Shown here in pieces: positions 22,630 through 34,177 of a DNA stretch of 64,000 nt. Each line of letters begins with the position of its first letter. Within the stretch, counting starts at the first letter, position 1. Source of the DNA: Pseudomonas sp. Teo4 (lineage in GTDB: Bacteria; Pseudomonadota; Gammaproteobacteria; Pseudomonadales; Pseudomonadaceae); NCBI RefSeq assembly GCF_034387475.1, contig NZ_JAXCIL010000005.1, positions 11,634 to 75,633 on the forward strand, read 5' to 3'. Under the pieces are notes generated by a model. That model was given only the letters and a program-made list of their open reading frames with translations, did no database searches and was not told where the DNA came from. A program made the translations under genes and the position numbers.

Positions 22630-23910
22630 TCAGACTTTTTCACTACTCACCTGCACATGCAAAGCCCGCCCCGCCCCAAGCCCGAACACGATGGCGCCGA
22701 TACCCAACACAGCAAAGATCCAGCCCACCGCCGCCCAACCCCCGGTCAGGTCGTGCACGACCCCGACGGCGAACGGCCCCATTGAGGCCAGCGTATAGCC
22801 AACGCCTTGGGCCATGCTCGACAGGTTGGCAGCCACATGCGCGTCCCTGGAACGCAGGACGATCAGTGTCAGCGCCAGGGCGAAGGTGCCGCCCTGGCCA
22901 AGCCCCAGCACCACGGCCCAGCCCCATAGCCCGGAAAGCGGCGCATACAGGCAACCGAACAACCCTGCCAGCGTAAGCAGCATGACGATCACGATCGCCA
23001 CGCGCTGGTCCTTGCTTCGGGTGGCCAGCCACGGCGCACTGAGCGAACTGACCAGTTGCACGATCACCGAGCCGGACAGCACCAGCCCTGCCTGGGTCGG
23101 ACTCAAGCCGCGCCCGATCAGAATCGACGGCAGCCAGCCAAAGACGATGTACGCCAGCGACGACTGCAGCCCCATGTAGAGCGTGACCTGCCAGGCCAGC
23201 GGATCACGCCACAGCCCGCGAACGCGATAAGCGACCTTGTGCAGCCCGTGCCCCTGGCGCGCCTGGGGCAACCAGACGAGCATCGCCAAGAATGCCGGCA
23301 CCACCCAGAACCCCAGCCCCATTGCCCAGCTACCCTCGAATCGAGTGGCCAGAGGCACCGTGGCGCCCGCTGCTATCGCAGCCCCCAGGCATAGCGCCAT
23401 GGTGTAGACGCCGGTCAGCGTGCCGGCATGTTGCGGAAAATCGCGTTTGACGATGCCGGGTAACAGCACACCGATGATGCCAATGCTCGCACCGGCCACC
23501 AGGCTACCCACAAACACACCGGCTACGCCGAGTGTGCTGCGCACCAGAATACCCAGCGCCAGGGTCAGCAGAATGCCCAGAATCACCCGCTCGCTACCGA
23601 AACGGCGCGCCAGAATCGGCGCCAGCGGTGCGAACAAGCCAAGGCAAAGCACTGGCAGCGTGGTCAGCAATCCAGCCTCGGACCCCGTCAAACCCAGCCC
23701 TGCAGAAACCTGGCCCAGCACCGGCGCCATGCTCGACAATGCCGGGCGCAGGTTCAGCGCCACCAGTACCAGGCCAAGCAACAGCAACCATGGCCGGACC
23801 AGGACCACCGGCTGCTGTTGTACTTGCTCGTCGTCGGCCTCAGCGTCGATCAGCAGTTCGTCGAACTCCCGCTCGACAGCCGTCGTGTTTCGGGTCATTG
23901 GTTCAGCCAT
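22630..23910 (-). CDS. MFS transporter, CynX/NimT family
   Basis: A 426-residue inner-membrane transporter with about twelve hydrophobic segments after a 40-residue acidic cytoplasmic N terminus. The first segment WLLLLGLVLVALNLRPALSSMAPVL, with its NLRPA motif, is characteristic of the cyanate/2-nitroimidazole (CynX/NimT) group. The substrate is not predictable. I choose ATG 23910 (MAEPMTRN), preceded by GAGAAGG, over a TTG further up. It lies 13 bases after the GntR gene, so the regulator probably controls it. Confidence 0.85.
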   Translation of the reverse strand: MAEPMTRNTTAVEREFDELLIDAEADDEQVQQQPVVLVRPWLLLLGLVLVALNLRPALSSMAPVLGQVSAGLGLTGSEAGLLTTLPVLCLGLFAPLAPILARRFGSERVILGILLTLALGILVRSTLGVAGVFVGSLVAGASIGIIGVLLPGIVKRDFPQHAGTLTGVYTMALCLGAAIAAGATVPLATRFEGSWAMGLGFWVVPAFLAMLVWLPQARQGHGLHKVAYRVRGLWRDPLAWQVTLYMGLQSSLAYIVFGWLPSILIGRGLSPTQAGLVLSGSVIVQLVSSLSAPWLATRSKDQRVAIVIVMLLTLAGLFGCLYAPLSGLWGWAVVLGLGQGGTFALALTLIVLRSRDAHVAANLSSMAQGVGYTLASMGPFAVGVVHDLTGGWAAVGWIFAVLGIGAIVFGLGAGRALHVQVSSEKV

Positions 23911-23923
23911 GGCCTTCTCGATA

Positions 23924-24574
23924 TCAGGATTCAATGAGGGTACGGCTCAGGCACTTGGCCCGCTCCGGATCGCGCTGTTCGATGGCCTCTAGAATCTGCC
24001 CGTGCAGATCGAAGGTCGCCTGGCTGCGTGGGACCGTAGCCATGTTGTGTTGCAGTGCTGCGGCCACCACACCGGAGAAATAGCGATACAACTCGCTCAA
24101 CGCCGGGTTGTGGGCGGCATCTACCAGCCGCTGGTGGAACACCAGATCGCAGCTCACGTAGGCATCGACGTCACCGTGAAAGTGTTCACCACTGCCTTGC
24201 AGCGCTTCACGCAAGCCTTGAATGTCCGCTTCAGTGCGGCGCAGGGCTGCCAGGCCGATGGCTTCGGTTTCCAGAATGTGCCGCGTTTCCCGGGCTTGCT
24301 CAGGGGTGCAGCGCGACATGGCCAACACCGCCTGCAACGGGTCCTGGGCAGTGCGCAGGTAGCTGCCATCACCCTGACGGATCTCCACCAGGCCGCTGAA
24401 TGCCAGCACGCGCATGGCTTCACGAACGGTGTTACGGCTGATGCCCAACTCCAGGGCCAGTTCGGGCTCGGTCGGCAGGCGTTGGCCGACTTTCCAGTCG
24501 CCCTGAAGAATACGCTCACGCATGCGCTCGACCGCTAGCTCGACCAGCGAGCGCCTGGACAATTCACTGCTCAT
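23924..24574 (-). CDS. GntR-family regulator, FadR subfamily
   Basis: A 216-residue regulator: N-terminal winged HTH (RERILQGDWKVGQRLPTEPELALELGISRNTVREAMRVLAFSGLVEIRQGDGSYL) and an all-helical FCD ligand domain (RHILETEAIGLAALRRTEADI...CDLVFHQRLVDAAHNPALSELY), including the metal-binding Asp and His positions. It is the first gene of a two-gene unit with the MFS transporter and divergent from the phosphodiesterase lipoprotein, so it may act on both sides. ATG 24574 is preferred over a TTG three codons up. Confidence 0.9.
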   Translation of the reverse strand: MSSELSRRSLVELAVERMRERILQGDWKVGQRLPTEPELALELGISRNTVREAMRVLAFSGLVEIRQGDGSYLRTAQDPLQAVLAMSRCTPEQARETRHILETEAIGLAALRRTEADIQGLREALQGSGEHFHGDVDAYVSCDLVFHQRLVDAAHNPALSELYRYFSGVVAAALQHNMATVPRSQATFDLHGQILEAIEQRDPERAKCLSRTLIES

Positions 24575-24713
24575 TTCATTCAACCAATCATCCGATGAAT
24601 TTTCGAAGCTTAATGCAAGCCATGATCAACATCAAACCACCTGGCATTTCTGCCAGTTGTGGGCTGCCATGCTAATTGCAACGCTTACGGCTCTCACTGG
24701 AGGATGCCCAACG

Positions 24714-25871
24714 ATGCTGCTTCGCGGATTGAGCCTGATGCTTTGCCTGCTGCTGGCCGGTTGCGACCTGTCACCTCAGGCCGTGCAACCCAAGACCTTG
24801 ATCGTCGGCATGGACGGCGTCCAATTGCTGCACTACGAGCAACTGGGGGAAAACACCAACCTGAAAAAGCGCCTGCACTATGGCAAGGCCTATGCCGGAG
24901 GCATCACTGGGCGGGCGACGGAACAAGAAACCAACAGCGGCCCAGGGTGGATGACTTTGCTGACCGGCGTCTGGGCCATCAAACATGGTGTGGTGTCCAA
25001 CAATCCTTCGCTGAGGCTCGATCCAGCGTACCCAAGCGTGTTCAGGCGCCTTCGACAAGCCCTGCCCAATGCCTACATTTCGAGCGTCGTGAACTGGGCA
25101 CCGATCAATACCGCGTTCCTGCTGGAAGATGCCCAGGGCAACAACGTGCGCGAAAGCGGCTTGACCGACGACCAGGTCATCCAGCGCACTCTGGAGATCC
25201 TCGATGGCACGTCGGCAGACTTCACCTTCATCCAGCTGGATGAGCCCGACCAGACTGGCCACAGCAACGGCTTCGGTGCCCGCTATCAGGAAGCACTGCA
25301 GAATGCAGATACACGCCTGGGCCGCCTGCTGGACAAGGTGGCCGAGCGCCAACGCAAGCATCAGCAGGAGGACTGGCTGGTGATCGTCAGCACGGACCAT
25401 GGCCGTGATTACAGGGGCATGGGCCATGGCGGCGTGACAGAACAGGAAAAGACCATATTCATCGCCAGTAACAAACCGCTGAACGAAGAGTTGACCCAAC
25501 CCAGCATTCCAGAAGACAACCCCTGGCCGAACAACCTCTACAGCTTTGCCGCGCAGTCGTCGGTGGCCACGACTGTGTTGCGGCATATGGGGCTCGACCT
25601 GCTACCCGATTGGCAACTCGATGGCACCCCGTTGCTGGGCAACACGGGTGTACGCAAGGCAAGGGCAAAGGAGAGTGAAGCCAAGCTGCTATGGAACAGC
25701 ACGTCCGAGGAGACAGTGGTCATCCATCGAAATGGCCAGGTGGTCGCGAATGTGCAGGCGAAGCTTCAGGAATGGACCGATCCGCAGGGCATGGCCCAGG
25801 CCAACGATTACGTGCTGGTGCTGGACGGCACTCCAGTGGCTGTGCGCAACAGCCCGACCGATACACATTAG
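24714..25871 (+). CDS. Phosphodiesterase / alkaline-phosphatase-superfamily lipoprotein
   Basis: A 385-residue exported lipoprotein: signal peptide MLLRGLSLMLCLLLAGC with lipobox LLAGC (Cys17), then TLIVGMDGVQ, the nucleophile region SGPGWMTLLTGVWAIKHGV, FIQLDEPDQTGHSNGFG and VSTDHGRDYRGMGHGG. These are the metal-binding motifs of type I phosphodiesterase/nucleotide pyrophosphatases and related alkaline-phosphatase-fold enzymes. The substrate is unknown. The frame is open far upstream, but the signal peptide fixes the start at ATG 24714, behind GGAGG. The gap to the divergent GntR gene (140 bases) should hold both promoters. Confidence 0.82.
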   Translation: MLLRGLSLMLCLLLAGCDLSPQAVQPKTLIVGMDGVQLLHYEQLGENTNLKKRLHYGKAYAGGITGRATEQETNSGPGWMTLLTGVWAIKHGVVSNNPSLRLDPAYPSVFRRLRQALPNAYISSVVNWAPINTAFLLEDAQGNNVRESGLTDDQVIQRTLEILDGTSADFTFIQLDEPDQTGHSNGFGARYQEALQNADTRLGRLLDKVAERQRKHQQEDWLVIVSTDHGRDYRGMGHGGVTEQEKTIFIASNKPLNEELTQPSIPEDNPWPNNLYSFAAQSSVATTVLRHMGLDLLPDWQLDGTPLLGNTGVRKARAKESEAKLLWNSTSEETVVIHRNGQVVANVQAKLQEWTDPQGMAQANDYVLVLDGTPVAVRNSPTDTH

Positions 25872-25915
25872 ACTCAACCGCCGTGGCGAAGAACCACGGC
25901 GATCGAGCTGCTGGC

Positions 25916-26965
25916 TTAGTTCAGCGCATCGAGCAACGCCTGGTTCATCTCCGGCGTGCCAATGGTGATTCGCAGGAACTGTGCAATACGCTCCTGCTTG
26001 AAGTGACGCACGATGACGCCCTGTTCACGCAGCCGTGCCGCCAGCTGCGCCGCGTCCTGCTGCGAGTGACGGGCGAAGATGAAGTTGGCAGCCGATGGCA
26101 GCACCTCGAAACCCTTGGCGACGAGCTGTTCGACCAACGCCTCGCGGCTGTCGATCACCTTGCGGCAGGTTTCTTCGAAATAAGCCTGGTCTTCGAAGGC
26201 TACGGCCGCGCCAACGATCGCCATACGGTCCAGCGGGTAGGAGTTGAAGCTGTTCTTGATCCGCTCCAGCGCCTCGATCAGGTCTGGATGGCCTACGGCC
26301 AGGCCGACGCGCAAACCGGCCAGAGAGCGCGACTTGGACAGGGTCTGGGTGACCAGCAGGTTGTCGTAGCGGTCCACCAGCTTGATCGCGGTTTCACCAC
26401 CGAAATCGATGTAGGCCTCATCGACCACCACCACCGAATCACGGTTGGCCTGCAGCAGTTGCTCGACCTGTTCCAGCGGCATCAGGCAGCCGGTAGGTGC
26501 GTTGGGGTTGGGGAAAATGATGCCGGCATTGGGCTTGGCATAATCCGCGACGCGAATCTGGAACTGCTCATCCAGCGGTACCTGCTCGAACGGAATGCCG
26601 TACAGGCCGCAGTACACCGGGTAGAAGCTGTAGCTGACATCCGGGAACAGCAGCGGGCCCTGGGCGTGCTGGAACAGGCCGTGGAAGATGTGTGCCAGCA
26701 CTTCGTCCGAACCGTTGCCAACGAACACCTGAGCCGGGGTCACGTCGTAGTACTCGGCCACCGCTTGCTTGAGCCGGTCACCGTTCGGGTCCGGGTACAG
26801 GCGCAGGTTGTCGTTGAGTTCGCCACGCATGGCCTCCAGCGCCTTGGGCGACGGGCCATAAGGGTTTTCGTTGGTGTTGAGTTTGACCAGCTTGGCCAGC
26901 TTCGGCTGCTCACCCGGGACGTAAGGCACCAGGTCCTTGACGAAGGGGCTCCAGAATCGACTCAT
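25916..26965 (-). CDS. hisC: Histidinol-phosphate aminotransferase
   Basis: PLP aminotransferase converting imidazole-acetol phosphate and glutamate to histidinol phosphate. The 349-residue protein has [14 protein letters not shown] near the N terminus and the PLP lysine in [15 protein letters not shown]. Length is typical for the short pseudomonad HisC. It starts three bases after hisD, so the two are translationally close, completing a hisG-hisD-hisC order on the minus strand. Confidence 0.95.
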   Translation of the reverse strand: MSRFWSPFVKDLVPYVPGEQPKLAKLVKLNTNENPYGPSPKALEAMRGELNDNLRLYPDPNGDRLKQAVAEYYDVTPAQVFVGNGSDEVLAHIFHGLFQHAQGPLLFPDVSYSFYPVYCGLYGIPFEQVPLDEQFQIRVADYAKPNAGIIFPNPNAPTGCLMPLEQVEQLLQANRDSVVVVDEAYIDFGGETAIKLVDRYDNLLVTQTLSKSRSLAGLRVGLAVGHPDLIEALERIKNSFNSYPLDRMAIVGAAVAFEDQAYFEETCRKVIDSREALVEQLVAKGFEVLPSAANFIFARHSQQDAAQLAARLREQGVIVRHFKQERIAQFLRITIGTPEMNQALLDALN

Positions 26966-26968
26966 TGC

Positions 26969-28294
26969 TCAGTTCCCCTTGTCTTGGGTCAGGATACGGT
27001 ATTCGGCGCTGCGGGCGTGGGCGGTCAACGACTCGCCACGGGCCAGGACCGAGGCGGTTTTGCCCAGCTCGGACGCGCCCTGCTCGGAGCAGAAGATGAT
27101 CGACGAACGCTTCTGGAAGTCATACACCCCCAGCGGCGACGAGAAGCGCGCAGTGCCGGAAGTCGGCAGCACGTGGTTGGGGCCGGCGCAGTAGTCGCCC
27201 AGCGCTTCGCTGGTGTGGCGGCCCATGAAGATCGCGCCAGCGTGGCGGATCTGCGGCAGCCAGGCCTGCGGGTCGGCAACCGACAGCTCAAGGTGCTCTG
27301 GGGCGATGCGGTTGGCGACTTCAATGGCCTGCTGCATGTCACGCACCTGAATCAAGGCACCACGGCCGTTGATCGACTTCTCGATGATTTCGGCACGCTC
27401 CATGGTCGGCAGCAATTTGTCGATGCTGGCGGCAACGCGGTCGAGGAAGTCGGCATCCGGGCTGACGAGGATGGCCTGGGCGTCCTCATCGTGCTCGGCC
27501 TGGGAGAACAGGTCCATGGCGATCCAGTCAGGGACGGTCTGGCCGTCGCACACCACGAGAATTTCCGACGGGCCGGCGATCATGTCGATGCCCACCTGGC
27601 CGAACACATGGCGCTTGGCGGTGGCCACATAGATGTTGCCTGGGCCGACGATCTTGTCCACCTGCGGCACGCTCTCGGTGCCATAGGCCAAGGCCGCGAC
27701 CGCCTGGGCGCCACCCACGGTGAATACCCGGTCGACCCCGGCGATGCAGGCTGCGGCCAGCACCAGTTCATTGACCTCGCCACGCGGAGTCGGCACCACC
27801 ATCACCACCTCACCCACACCTGCGACTTTGGCCGGGATGGCGTTCATCAGCACGGAGGATGGGTAGGACGCCTTGCCACCCGGCACATACAAGCCGGCGC
27901 GGTCCAGCGGGGTAACTTTCTGGCCCAGCACGGTGCCGTCGGCCTCGGTGTACTGCCAGGAGTCCTGCTTCTGCCGCTCGTGGTACAGGCGCACGCGGTT
28001 GGCGGCCTTTTCCAGGGCTTCGCGCTGTTCAGGGGTAATACGAGTCAGTGCCAGCTCAAGACGCTCGCGACCGAGGATCAGGTCGTCAATGCGCTTGGCA
28101 TCGACGCCGTCGAAGCGCTGGGTGAATTCCACCAGTGCCGCATCGCCGCGCTCACGCACGGCCTTGATGATGTCGAGCACGCGCTGGTTGACCGCGTCAT
28201 CGGACACGCTTTCCCAGCTCAGCAGATGATCCAGATGTCGGGCGAAATCTGGATCAGCAGCGTTGAGACGGGCAATTGCAGTGGACACGGTCAT
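26969..28294 (-). CDS. hisD: Histidinol dehydrogenase
   Basis: Zinc enzyme oxidising histidinol to histidine in two NAD-dependent steps. The 441-residue protein has the nucleotide-binding [28 protein letters not shown], and the zinc/catalytic histidine region [11 protein letters not shown], with the conserved [19 protein letters not shown] near the C terminus. It follows hisG after 126 bases. Start ATG 28294. Confidence 0.96.
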   Translation of the reverse strand: MTVSTAIARLNAADPDFARHLDHLLSWESVSDDAVNQRVLDIIKAVRERGDAALVEFTQRFDGVDAKRIDDLILGRERLELALTRITPEQREALEKAANRVRLYHERQKQDSWQYTEADGTVLGQKVTPLDRAGLYVPGGKASYPSSVLMNAIPAKVAGVGEVVMVVPTPRGEVNELVLAAACIAGVDRVFTVGGAQAVAALAYGTESVPQVDKIVGPGNIYVATAKRHVFGQVGIDMIAGPSEILVVCDGQTVPDWIAMDLFSQAEHDEDAQAILVSPDADFLDRVAASIDKLLPTMERAEIIEKSINGRGALIQVRDMQQAIEVANRIAPEHLELSVADPQAWLPQIRHAGAIFMGRHTSEALGDYCAGPNHVLPTSGTARFSSPLGVYDFQKRSSIIFCSEQGASELGKTASVLARGESLTAHARSAEYRILTQDKGN

Positions 28295-28420
28295 GGCGAG
28301 GGCCTCGATTATTAGCGAATGCTCAGGCGCCCTAGGCTACCAGTCCATCCGCGCGGGCACCCGAGAAAAATGGCTATGACGCGGATAGACGGGCGCGACA
28401 GCGAAGGTCGCGCGTTCGAG

Positions 28421-29056
28421 TCAGCCGCGGTGTCGAGATTCGACAGCTTTGCGCAGGGTGTCGATCAGGCTCTGAATGCGGGCGTGCTGCATTTTCATCG
28501 AAGCCTTGTTGACCACCAGGCGCGAGCTGATCGTGGCGATCAGTTCCTGGGGCTCCAGGCCGTTGGCGCGCAGGGTGTTGCCGGTGTCGACCACGTCGAT
28601 GATCTTGTCGGCCAGGTTGATCAGCGGTGCCAGCTCCATGGAGCCGTACAGCTTGATGATATCGACCTGACGGCCCTGCTCGGCGTAGTAGCGCTTGGCT
28701 ACGTTGACGAACTTGGTGGCCACACGCAGGCGCCCCTTGGGCTCCGGTGCACCGACGACGCCGGCGGTCATCAGTTTGCAGCGGGCAATCTGCAGGTCCA
28801 GAGGCTCGTACAGGCCCTGGCCGCCGTACTCCATCAGCACGTCCTTGCCAGCCACACCCAGGTCGGCGGCACCATGCTCGACATAGGTCGGTACATCGGT
28901 GGCACGGACGATCAGCAGGCGTACGTCTTCCTGCGTGGTAGGAATGATCAGCTTGCGGCTCTTGTCCGGATTCTCGGTCGGCACGATACCGGCTTCAGCC
29001 AGCAGTGGCAGCGTGTCATCGAGGATTCGGCCTTTGGATAGCGCGATGGTCAACAT
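28421..29056 (-). CDS. hisG: ATP phosphoribosyltransferase, short form
   Basis: Catalyses the first, feedback-regulated step of histidine synthesis (ATP + PRPP). At 211 residues it is the short form, lacking the C-terminal ACT-like regulatory domain, and therefore needs the HisZ subunit, which is not in this window. It begins [19 protein letters not shown] and has the PRPP loop [13 protein letters not shown]. It heads hisG-hisD-hisC; murA lies upstream on the same strand after a REP unit. Confidence 0.95.
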   Translation of the reverse strand: MLTIALSKGRILDDTLPLLAEAGIVPTENPDKSRKLIIPTTQEDVRLLIVRATDVPTYVEHGAADLGVAGKDVLMEYGGQGLYEPLDLQIARCKLMTAGVVGAPEPKGRLRVATKFVNVAKRYYAEQGRQVDIIKLYGSMELAPLINLADKIIDVVDTGNTLRANGLEPQELIATISSRLVVNKASMKMQHARIQSLIDTLRKAVESRHRG

Positions 29057-29124
29057 GGGAAACGTCGGTCCTTAAGCGGCTACAGCCGGCCAGGCGGGTT
29101 TCGCCTGACCGCATTCAATTCGTG

Positions 29125-29211
29125 CGTAGGAGCGGGCCAGCCCCGCGAACACCGGCAAAGCCGGTGCCATACATTGCGGCGTCTGCTTCGCGGGTAAACC
29201 CGCTCCCACAC
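29125..29211. repeat. REP pair between murA and hisG
   Basis: GTAGGAGCGGGCCAGCCCCGCGAACACCGGC... on the left and CTTCGCGGGTAAACCCGCTCCCACA on the right, with an internal ACCGGCAAAGCCGGT palindrome between. The pairing is mixed-class rather than perfect. It makes direct murA-hisG readthrough less likely. Confidence 0.7.
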
Positions 29212-29228
29212 CCTGCGCCCTCAGGCTA

Positions 29229-30757
<1,529 letters not shown>

Positions 30758-30801
30758 GCTCAACCTCAATCGGCGCCCGATGCGCGCGGGTCGGCCATCA
30801 T

Positions 30802-30854
30802 ACAAAAAAGCCCCTCGCCTGCGAAGCCCATCAAAGGCATGTGCTGACCGAGGG
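30802..30854 (-). terminator. Terminator of the mla operon
   Basis: On the minus strand, GCCCCTCG (30847-30854) pairs with CGAGGGGC (30808-30815), followed by six T residues. The loop is about 31 bases, long but with further internal pairing possible. Confidence 0.65.
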
Positions 30855-30876
30855 GCCCTCCATTGCCGACGAGCGA

Positions 30877-31179
30877 TCAGCTCGCCAGCACCTCATCAAG
30901 ATCATAGACCCCGGCAATTTCCCGCATGTCGTCGGGCATACCGCGCACTTCCCAGCGTTTGCCGCCGGCCTGTGCATCGCGCATGAACCCCAGCAGCAGC
31001 GACAGGCCGACACTGGACGACTTGGCAACCGCCGAGCAATCCAGCACCAGGTGGGTTTCGCGACTCGCCGCGATCAGCGCCTGCCCTTGCTTGCGCAAAG
31101 CAGGGCCGCTGCGGTAATCCAGCACGCCGGCCAGGCGCAGAACGCCGGGCTCGGCCATGCTCACGCCGGTGTCACTCAT
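30877..31179 (-). CDS. mlaB: STAS-domain protein MlaB
   Basis: Cytoplasmic subunit of the MlaFEDB ABC complex that maintains outer-membrane lipid asymmetry; it stabilises the MlaF ATPase dimer. The 100-residue protein is one STAS domain (GVLRLAGVLDYRSGPALRKQGQALIAA...LVLDCSAVAKSSSVGLSLLLGFMRDA). It overlaps the end of mlaC by four bases and is the last gene of mlaFEDCB. Confidence 0.92.
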   Translation of the reverse strand: MSDTGVSMAEPGVLRLAGVLDYRSGPALRKQGQALIAASRETHLVLDCSAVAKSSSVGLSLLLGFMRDAQAGGKRWEVRGMPDDMREIAGVYDLDEVLAS

Positions 31180-31829
31180 TTCACTTCCTTGTCAGGCGAA
31201 TTGTCGGCAGCTTCCTTGGCCTTGGCCACTTCGCCGGCCCAGCCGTCGATGGTCTTGTCCAGGTTGTTGCCGTTGCGCTGCATGGCGTCGGCGAACTGGT
31301 CGCGGAACAGCTTGCCAATGTTGATGCCATTGACGATCACGTTGCGCACCTTCCACTCGCCGCCGATGTTTTCCAGGGTGTACTGCACCGGATACACGGC
31401 ACCATTGTTGCCAGTCACCTTCATGCCAACACTGGCACGCTTGCCGTCATCGGCCTTGGCCGGATCGACGGTGATGCCCTGGTTGTTGTACTCCAGCAAG
31501 GCGTTGCCGTAGAACTGCATCAGGCTGCGCTTGAAGTTTTCCTGGAAGCGCTGCATTTGCTCAGGCGTGGCTTTGCGCGAGTACTTGACGGTCATGATGC
31601 TGCGGGAAATACCGTCAGCGTCCACCACCGGGCCGAGGATGCGGTTAAGCGCATCGTAGAAGGCGTTCGGGTTGGTCTTGTATTGCTCCTTGTTGGCCTT
31701 CAGATCACCCAGCAGCGCGGTGGTCGTGCCCTGCACCACATCGTGAGGGGTCTGCCCGGTGGCTGCCAGGGCCATCAGAGGGAAGGCCGCCAGGAGCACC
31801 AGCAGGCCACGTCGCAGGATCGAAATCAT
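31176..31829 (-). CDS. mlaC: Periplasmic phospholipid-binding protein MlaC
   Basis: Soluble shuttle carrying phospholipids between the outer-membrane MlaA complex and inner-membrane MlaFEDB. The 217-residue precursor has a signal peptide (MISILRRGLLVLLAAFPLMALAA), then the Tgt2/MlaC fold with ILGPVVDADGISRSIM, ATPEQMQRFQENFKRSLMQFYGNALLEY and YPVQYTLENIGGEWKVRNVIVNGINIGKLFRDQFADAM. Nine bases separate it from mlaD. Confidence 0.95.
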   Translation of the reverse strand: MISILRRGLLVLLAAFPLMALAATGQTPHDVVQGTTTALLGDLKANKEQYKTNPNAFYDALNRILGPVVDADGISRSIMTVKYSRKATPEQMQRFQENFKRSLMQFYGNALLEYNNQGITVDPAKADDGKRASVGMKVTGNNGAVYPVQYTLENIGGEWKVRNVIVNGINIGKLFRDQFADAMQRNGNNLDKTIDGWAGEVAKAKEAADNSPDKEVK

Positions 31830-31838
31830 GGAAACTCC

Positions 31839-32324
31839 TTAATTAGCGGGTTGCGCTTCTTTCGGTTCCTTGCCAACGGAGTTGAGCAGGAACTTGCCAA
31901 TCAGATCTTCCAGCACCAGTGCGGACTGAGTGTCATGGATGGTGGCACCATCCTTGAGCACATCTTCCTCACCGCCCACGCTGATGCCGATGTACTTCTC
32001 GCCAAGCAGCCCGGCGGTCAGGATCGAAGCAGTGGAGTCGACCGGCAGGTTGTCGACATTCTTGTCCAGCTGCAGCGTCACCCGACCGGTGTAGGAATCA
32101 CGGTCCAGATCGATGGCGGTGACCTTGCCGATGGTTACCCCGGCCATGGTCACTTTAGCTCTGACAGTCAAACCGGCGATATTGTCGAAGTAGGCATAAA
32201 CTTTATAGGTATCGCTGCTCGGGCTGGCCGACAACCCGCTGACACGCAGGGCCAGCAGCAGCAGCGCCAGGATCCCGGCCAGAAGGAACAGGCCGACACC
32301 GATTTCCAGGGTGCGGTTTTGCAT
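31839..32324 (-). CDS. mlaD: MCE-domain protein MlaD
   Basis: Inner-membrane-anchored periplasmic ring subunit that binds lipid in the Mla complex. The 161-residue protein has one N-terminal membrane helix (EIGVGLFLLAGILALLLLALRVSG) and one MCE domain (VYAYFDNIAGLTVRAKVTMAGVTIGKVTAIDL...GLLGEKYIGISVGG). Its start codon overlaps the mlaE stop (TGATG), indicating coupling. Confidence 0.95.
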   Translation of the reverse strand: MQNRTLEIGVGLFLLAGILALLLLALRVSGLSASPSSDTYKVYAYFDNIAGLTVRAKVTMAGVTIGKVTAIDLDRDSYTGRVTLQLDKNVDNLPVDSTASILTAGLLGEKYIGISVGGEEDVLKDGATIHDTQSALVLEDLIGKFLLNSVGKEPKEAQPAN

Positions 32325-33121
32325 CAGAAATCTCCAAACATCAAGGCGGTCAGAATAAAGTCCAGACCCAGGACAGCCAGCGAGGCATAGACCACGGTCT
32401 TGGTGGTGGCACGGCTGATCCCTTCTGAGGTGGGCTCACAGTCGTACCCCTGGAATACGGCGATCCAGGTGACGACGAAGGCGAACACCAGGCTCTTGAT
32501 CAGCCCGTTGAGCACGTCGTCGGTAAAGGAAACACTGTTCTGCATGTTGGCCCAGAACGAGCCCTCGTAAACGCCCAGCCAGTCGACGGCAACCCAGGAC
32601 CCACCCCAGATACCGACCACGCTGAAGATCAGCGCCAGCAGCGGCAACGAGATGAAACCGGCCCACAGGCGCGGCGCGACGATGTATTTCAGTGGGTCGA
32701 CACCAATCATCTCAAGGCTCGACAACTGCTCGGTGGACTTCATGTTGCCGATTTCGGCGGTCAACGCAGAGCCTGCGCGCCCGGCAAACAGCAGCGCGGT
32801 CACCACCGGGCCGAGTTCTCGCAGCAAGGTCAGGGCAACCATCTGCCCCACCGCCTGCTCGGAGCCGTACTTGGTCAGGATGCTGTAACCCTGCAGCGCC
32901 AGCACCATGCCGATGAACACGCCCGACACGACGATGATCGCCAGCGACAGCACGCCAACCGAATACAGCTGTTTGGTCAGCAGCTGGAAACCGCCGCCGA
33001 TGCCGCCACGCCCCACCAGCGCATGGAACAGGAACAGACAGGAACGCCCCAGCACCGCCAGCACGTCGATCGCCGAGCGACCGAACAGACGGATACGTTC
33101 GAGTAAGGATTTTCTGCGCAT
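32324..33121 (-). CDS. mlaE: ABC permease MlaE
   Basis: Permease core of the Mla lipid transporter. The 265-residue inner-membrane protein has a mixed N-terminal amphipathic region, then helices around [57 protein letters not shown] (the conserved MlaE cytoplasmic motif) and [22 protein letters not shown] 33121 is directly preceded by the mlaF stop (TGATG); an adjacent TTG one codon up is less likely. Confidence 0.95.
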   Translation of the reverse strand: MRRKSLLERIRLFGRSAIDVLAVLGRSCLFLFHALVGRGGIGGGFQLLTKQLYSVGVLSLAIIVVSGVFIGMVLALQGYSILTKYGSEQAVGQMVALTLLRELGPVVTALLFAGRAGSALTAEIGNMKSTEQLSSLEMIGVDPLKYIVAPRLWAGFISLPLLALIFSVVGIWGGSWVAVDWLGVYEGSFWANMQNSVSFTDDVLNGLIKSLVFAFVVTWIAVFQGYDCEPTSEGISRATTKTVVYASLAVLGLDFILTALMFGDF

Positions 33122-33930
33122 CAACGCGCCCCCAGCAGATCGGCGCGATAGTCAGGCGCGGGAAAGTGGAATGGCACCGGACCGTCCGGGTCACCCTTCA
33201 TGAACTGGCGAATGCGCGGGTTGTCGGAACCCATCAGTTCGTCAGGGGTGCCCTGGCCCAATACCTGCCCATCACCGACCACATAGATGTAGTCGGCGAT
33301 GCTGGCGGTTTCGGCCAGATCGTGGGACACGACGATGCTGGTGATGCCCAGCGCGTCATTGAGCAGACGAATCAACCGCACCAGCACGCCCATGGCGATC
33401 GGGTCCTGGCCGACGAACGGCTCGTCGTACATCAGAATCTGCGGATCCAGTGCAATAGCCCGGGCCAGCGCCACACGGCGCTTCATGCCACCCGACAGTT
33501 CGTCCGGCATCAGGTCGATGGCGCCGCGCAGGCCGACGGCCTGCAGCTTCATGAGCACGATGTCACGAATCATTTCATCCGACAGCTGGGTGTGCACCCG
33601 CAACGGAAACGCGACATTCTCGAACACGTCGAGGTCGGTGAACAGAGCGCCGCTCTGGAACAGCACCCCCATTTGCTTGCGTGCGTCGAACAGGTCGCTT
33701 CGGGACAGGGTCGGCAGGTTCTGCCCGGCCACCCAGACTTCGCCGCTGGCTGGACGCAGTTGCGCCCCCATCAGACGCAGCAACGTGGTCTTGCCGCAAC
33801 CCGATGGCCCCATGATGCCGGTGACCTTGCCGCGCGGGATGCGTATGTCGACATTGCTGAAAATGCTGCGCGAACCGCGCTTGAAGGTGACTCCCTTCAA
33901 CTCGACCGCGTAGGCGCTATCCACACTCAT
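33121..33930 (-). CDS. mlaF: ABC transporter ATPase MlaF
   Basis: Cytoplasmic ATPase that powers MlaFEDB lipid movement. The 269-residue protein has Walker [10 protein letters not shown], signature [15 protein letters not shown], Walker [11 protein letters not shown] with the Asp-Glu pair, and H-loop VVSHDLAE. The C-terminal extension ([18 protein letters not shown]) is the handshake region typical of MlaF. It is the first gene of mlaFEDCB; the gap to divergent kdsD is 247 bases. Confidence 0.95.
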   Translation of the reverse strand: MSVDSAYAVELKGVTFKRGSRSIFSNVDIRIPRGKVTGIMGPSGCGKTTLLRLMGAQLRPASGEVWVAGQNLPTLSRSDLFDARKQMGVLFQSGALFTDLDVFENVAFPLRVHTQLSDEMIRDIVLMKLQAVGLRGAIDLMPDELSGGMKRRVALARAIALDPQILMYDEPFVGQDPIAMGVLVRLIRLLNDALGITSIVVSHDLAETASIADYIYVVGDGQVLGQGTPDELMGSDNPRIRQFMKGDPDGPVPFHFPAPDYRADLLGAR

Positions 33931-34139
33931 CTAGACTCCTTGCTAGTGCAGCCTCGTCCTAGTGGACGCCGGCCCTCATCTTGAAGGCACACACGCCCCT
34001 GGCGGGCCGAATAGCAGGGAACTATATCACCGCTGACAGTGCCGCCCCAAGGCCATGCATGGAGTCGTTCAGCCCAGGGACAGACTTTCATGACATTTGA
34101 TAGGACAATCGAAAGGGTGAGGGTTTCTTCTATTGCGGC

Positions 34140-34145
34140 TATAAT
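34140..34145 (+). promoter_or_regulatory. Consensus -10 box of kdsD
   Basis: TATAAT, an exact sigma-70 -10 hexamer 33 bases before the kdsD ATG. No good -35 hexamer is seen at 16-18 bases, so an activator or strong -10 contact may be needed. On the other side of the gap I see no clear mlaF promoter. Confidence 0.55.
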
Positions 34146-34177
34146 CGCCGCCTTTTCATCAGGCATTGCTTTCCGAC

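Noticed and set aside
24522..24713. An N-terminal extension of the phosphodiesterase lipoprotein
   Set aside because: The frame is open, but the signal peptide and lipobox begin at ATG 24714 and the extension overlaps the divergent GntR gene.
25691..28315. An 874-codon plus-strand frame across hisC and hisD
   Set aside because: It is the shadow of two intact histidine-biosynthesis genes on the minus strand.
34098..34145. TTGATA (34098) as the -35 hexamer of the kdsD promoter
   Set aside because: The distance to TATAAT is 36 bases, far too long for sigma-70.
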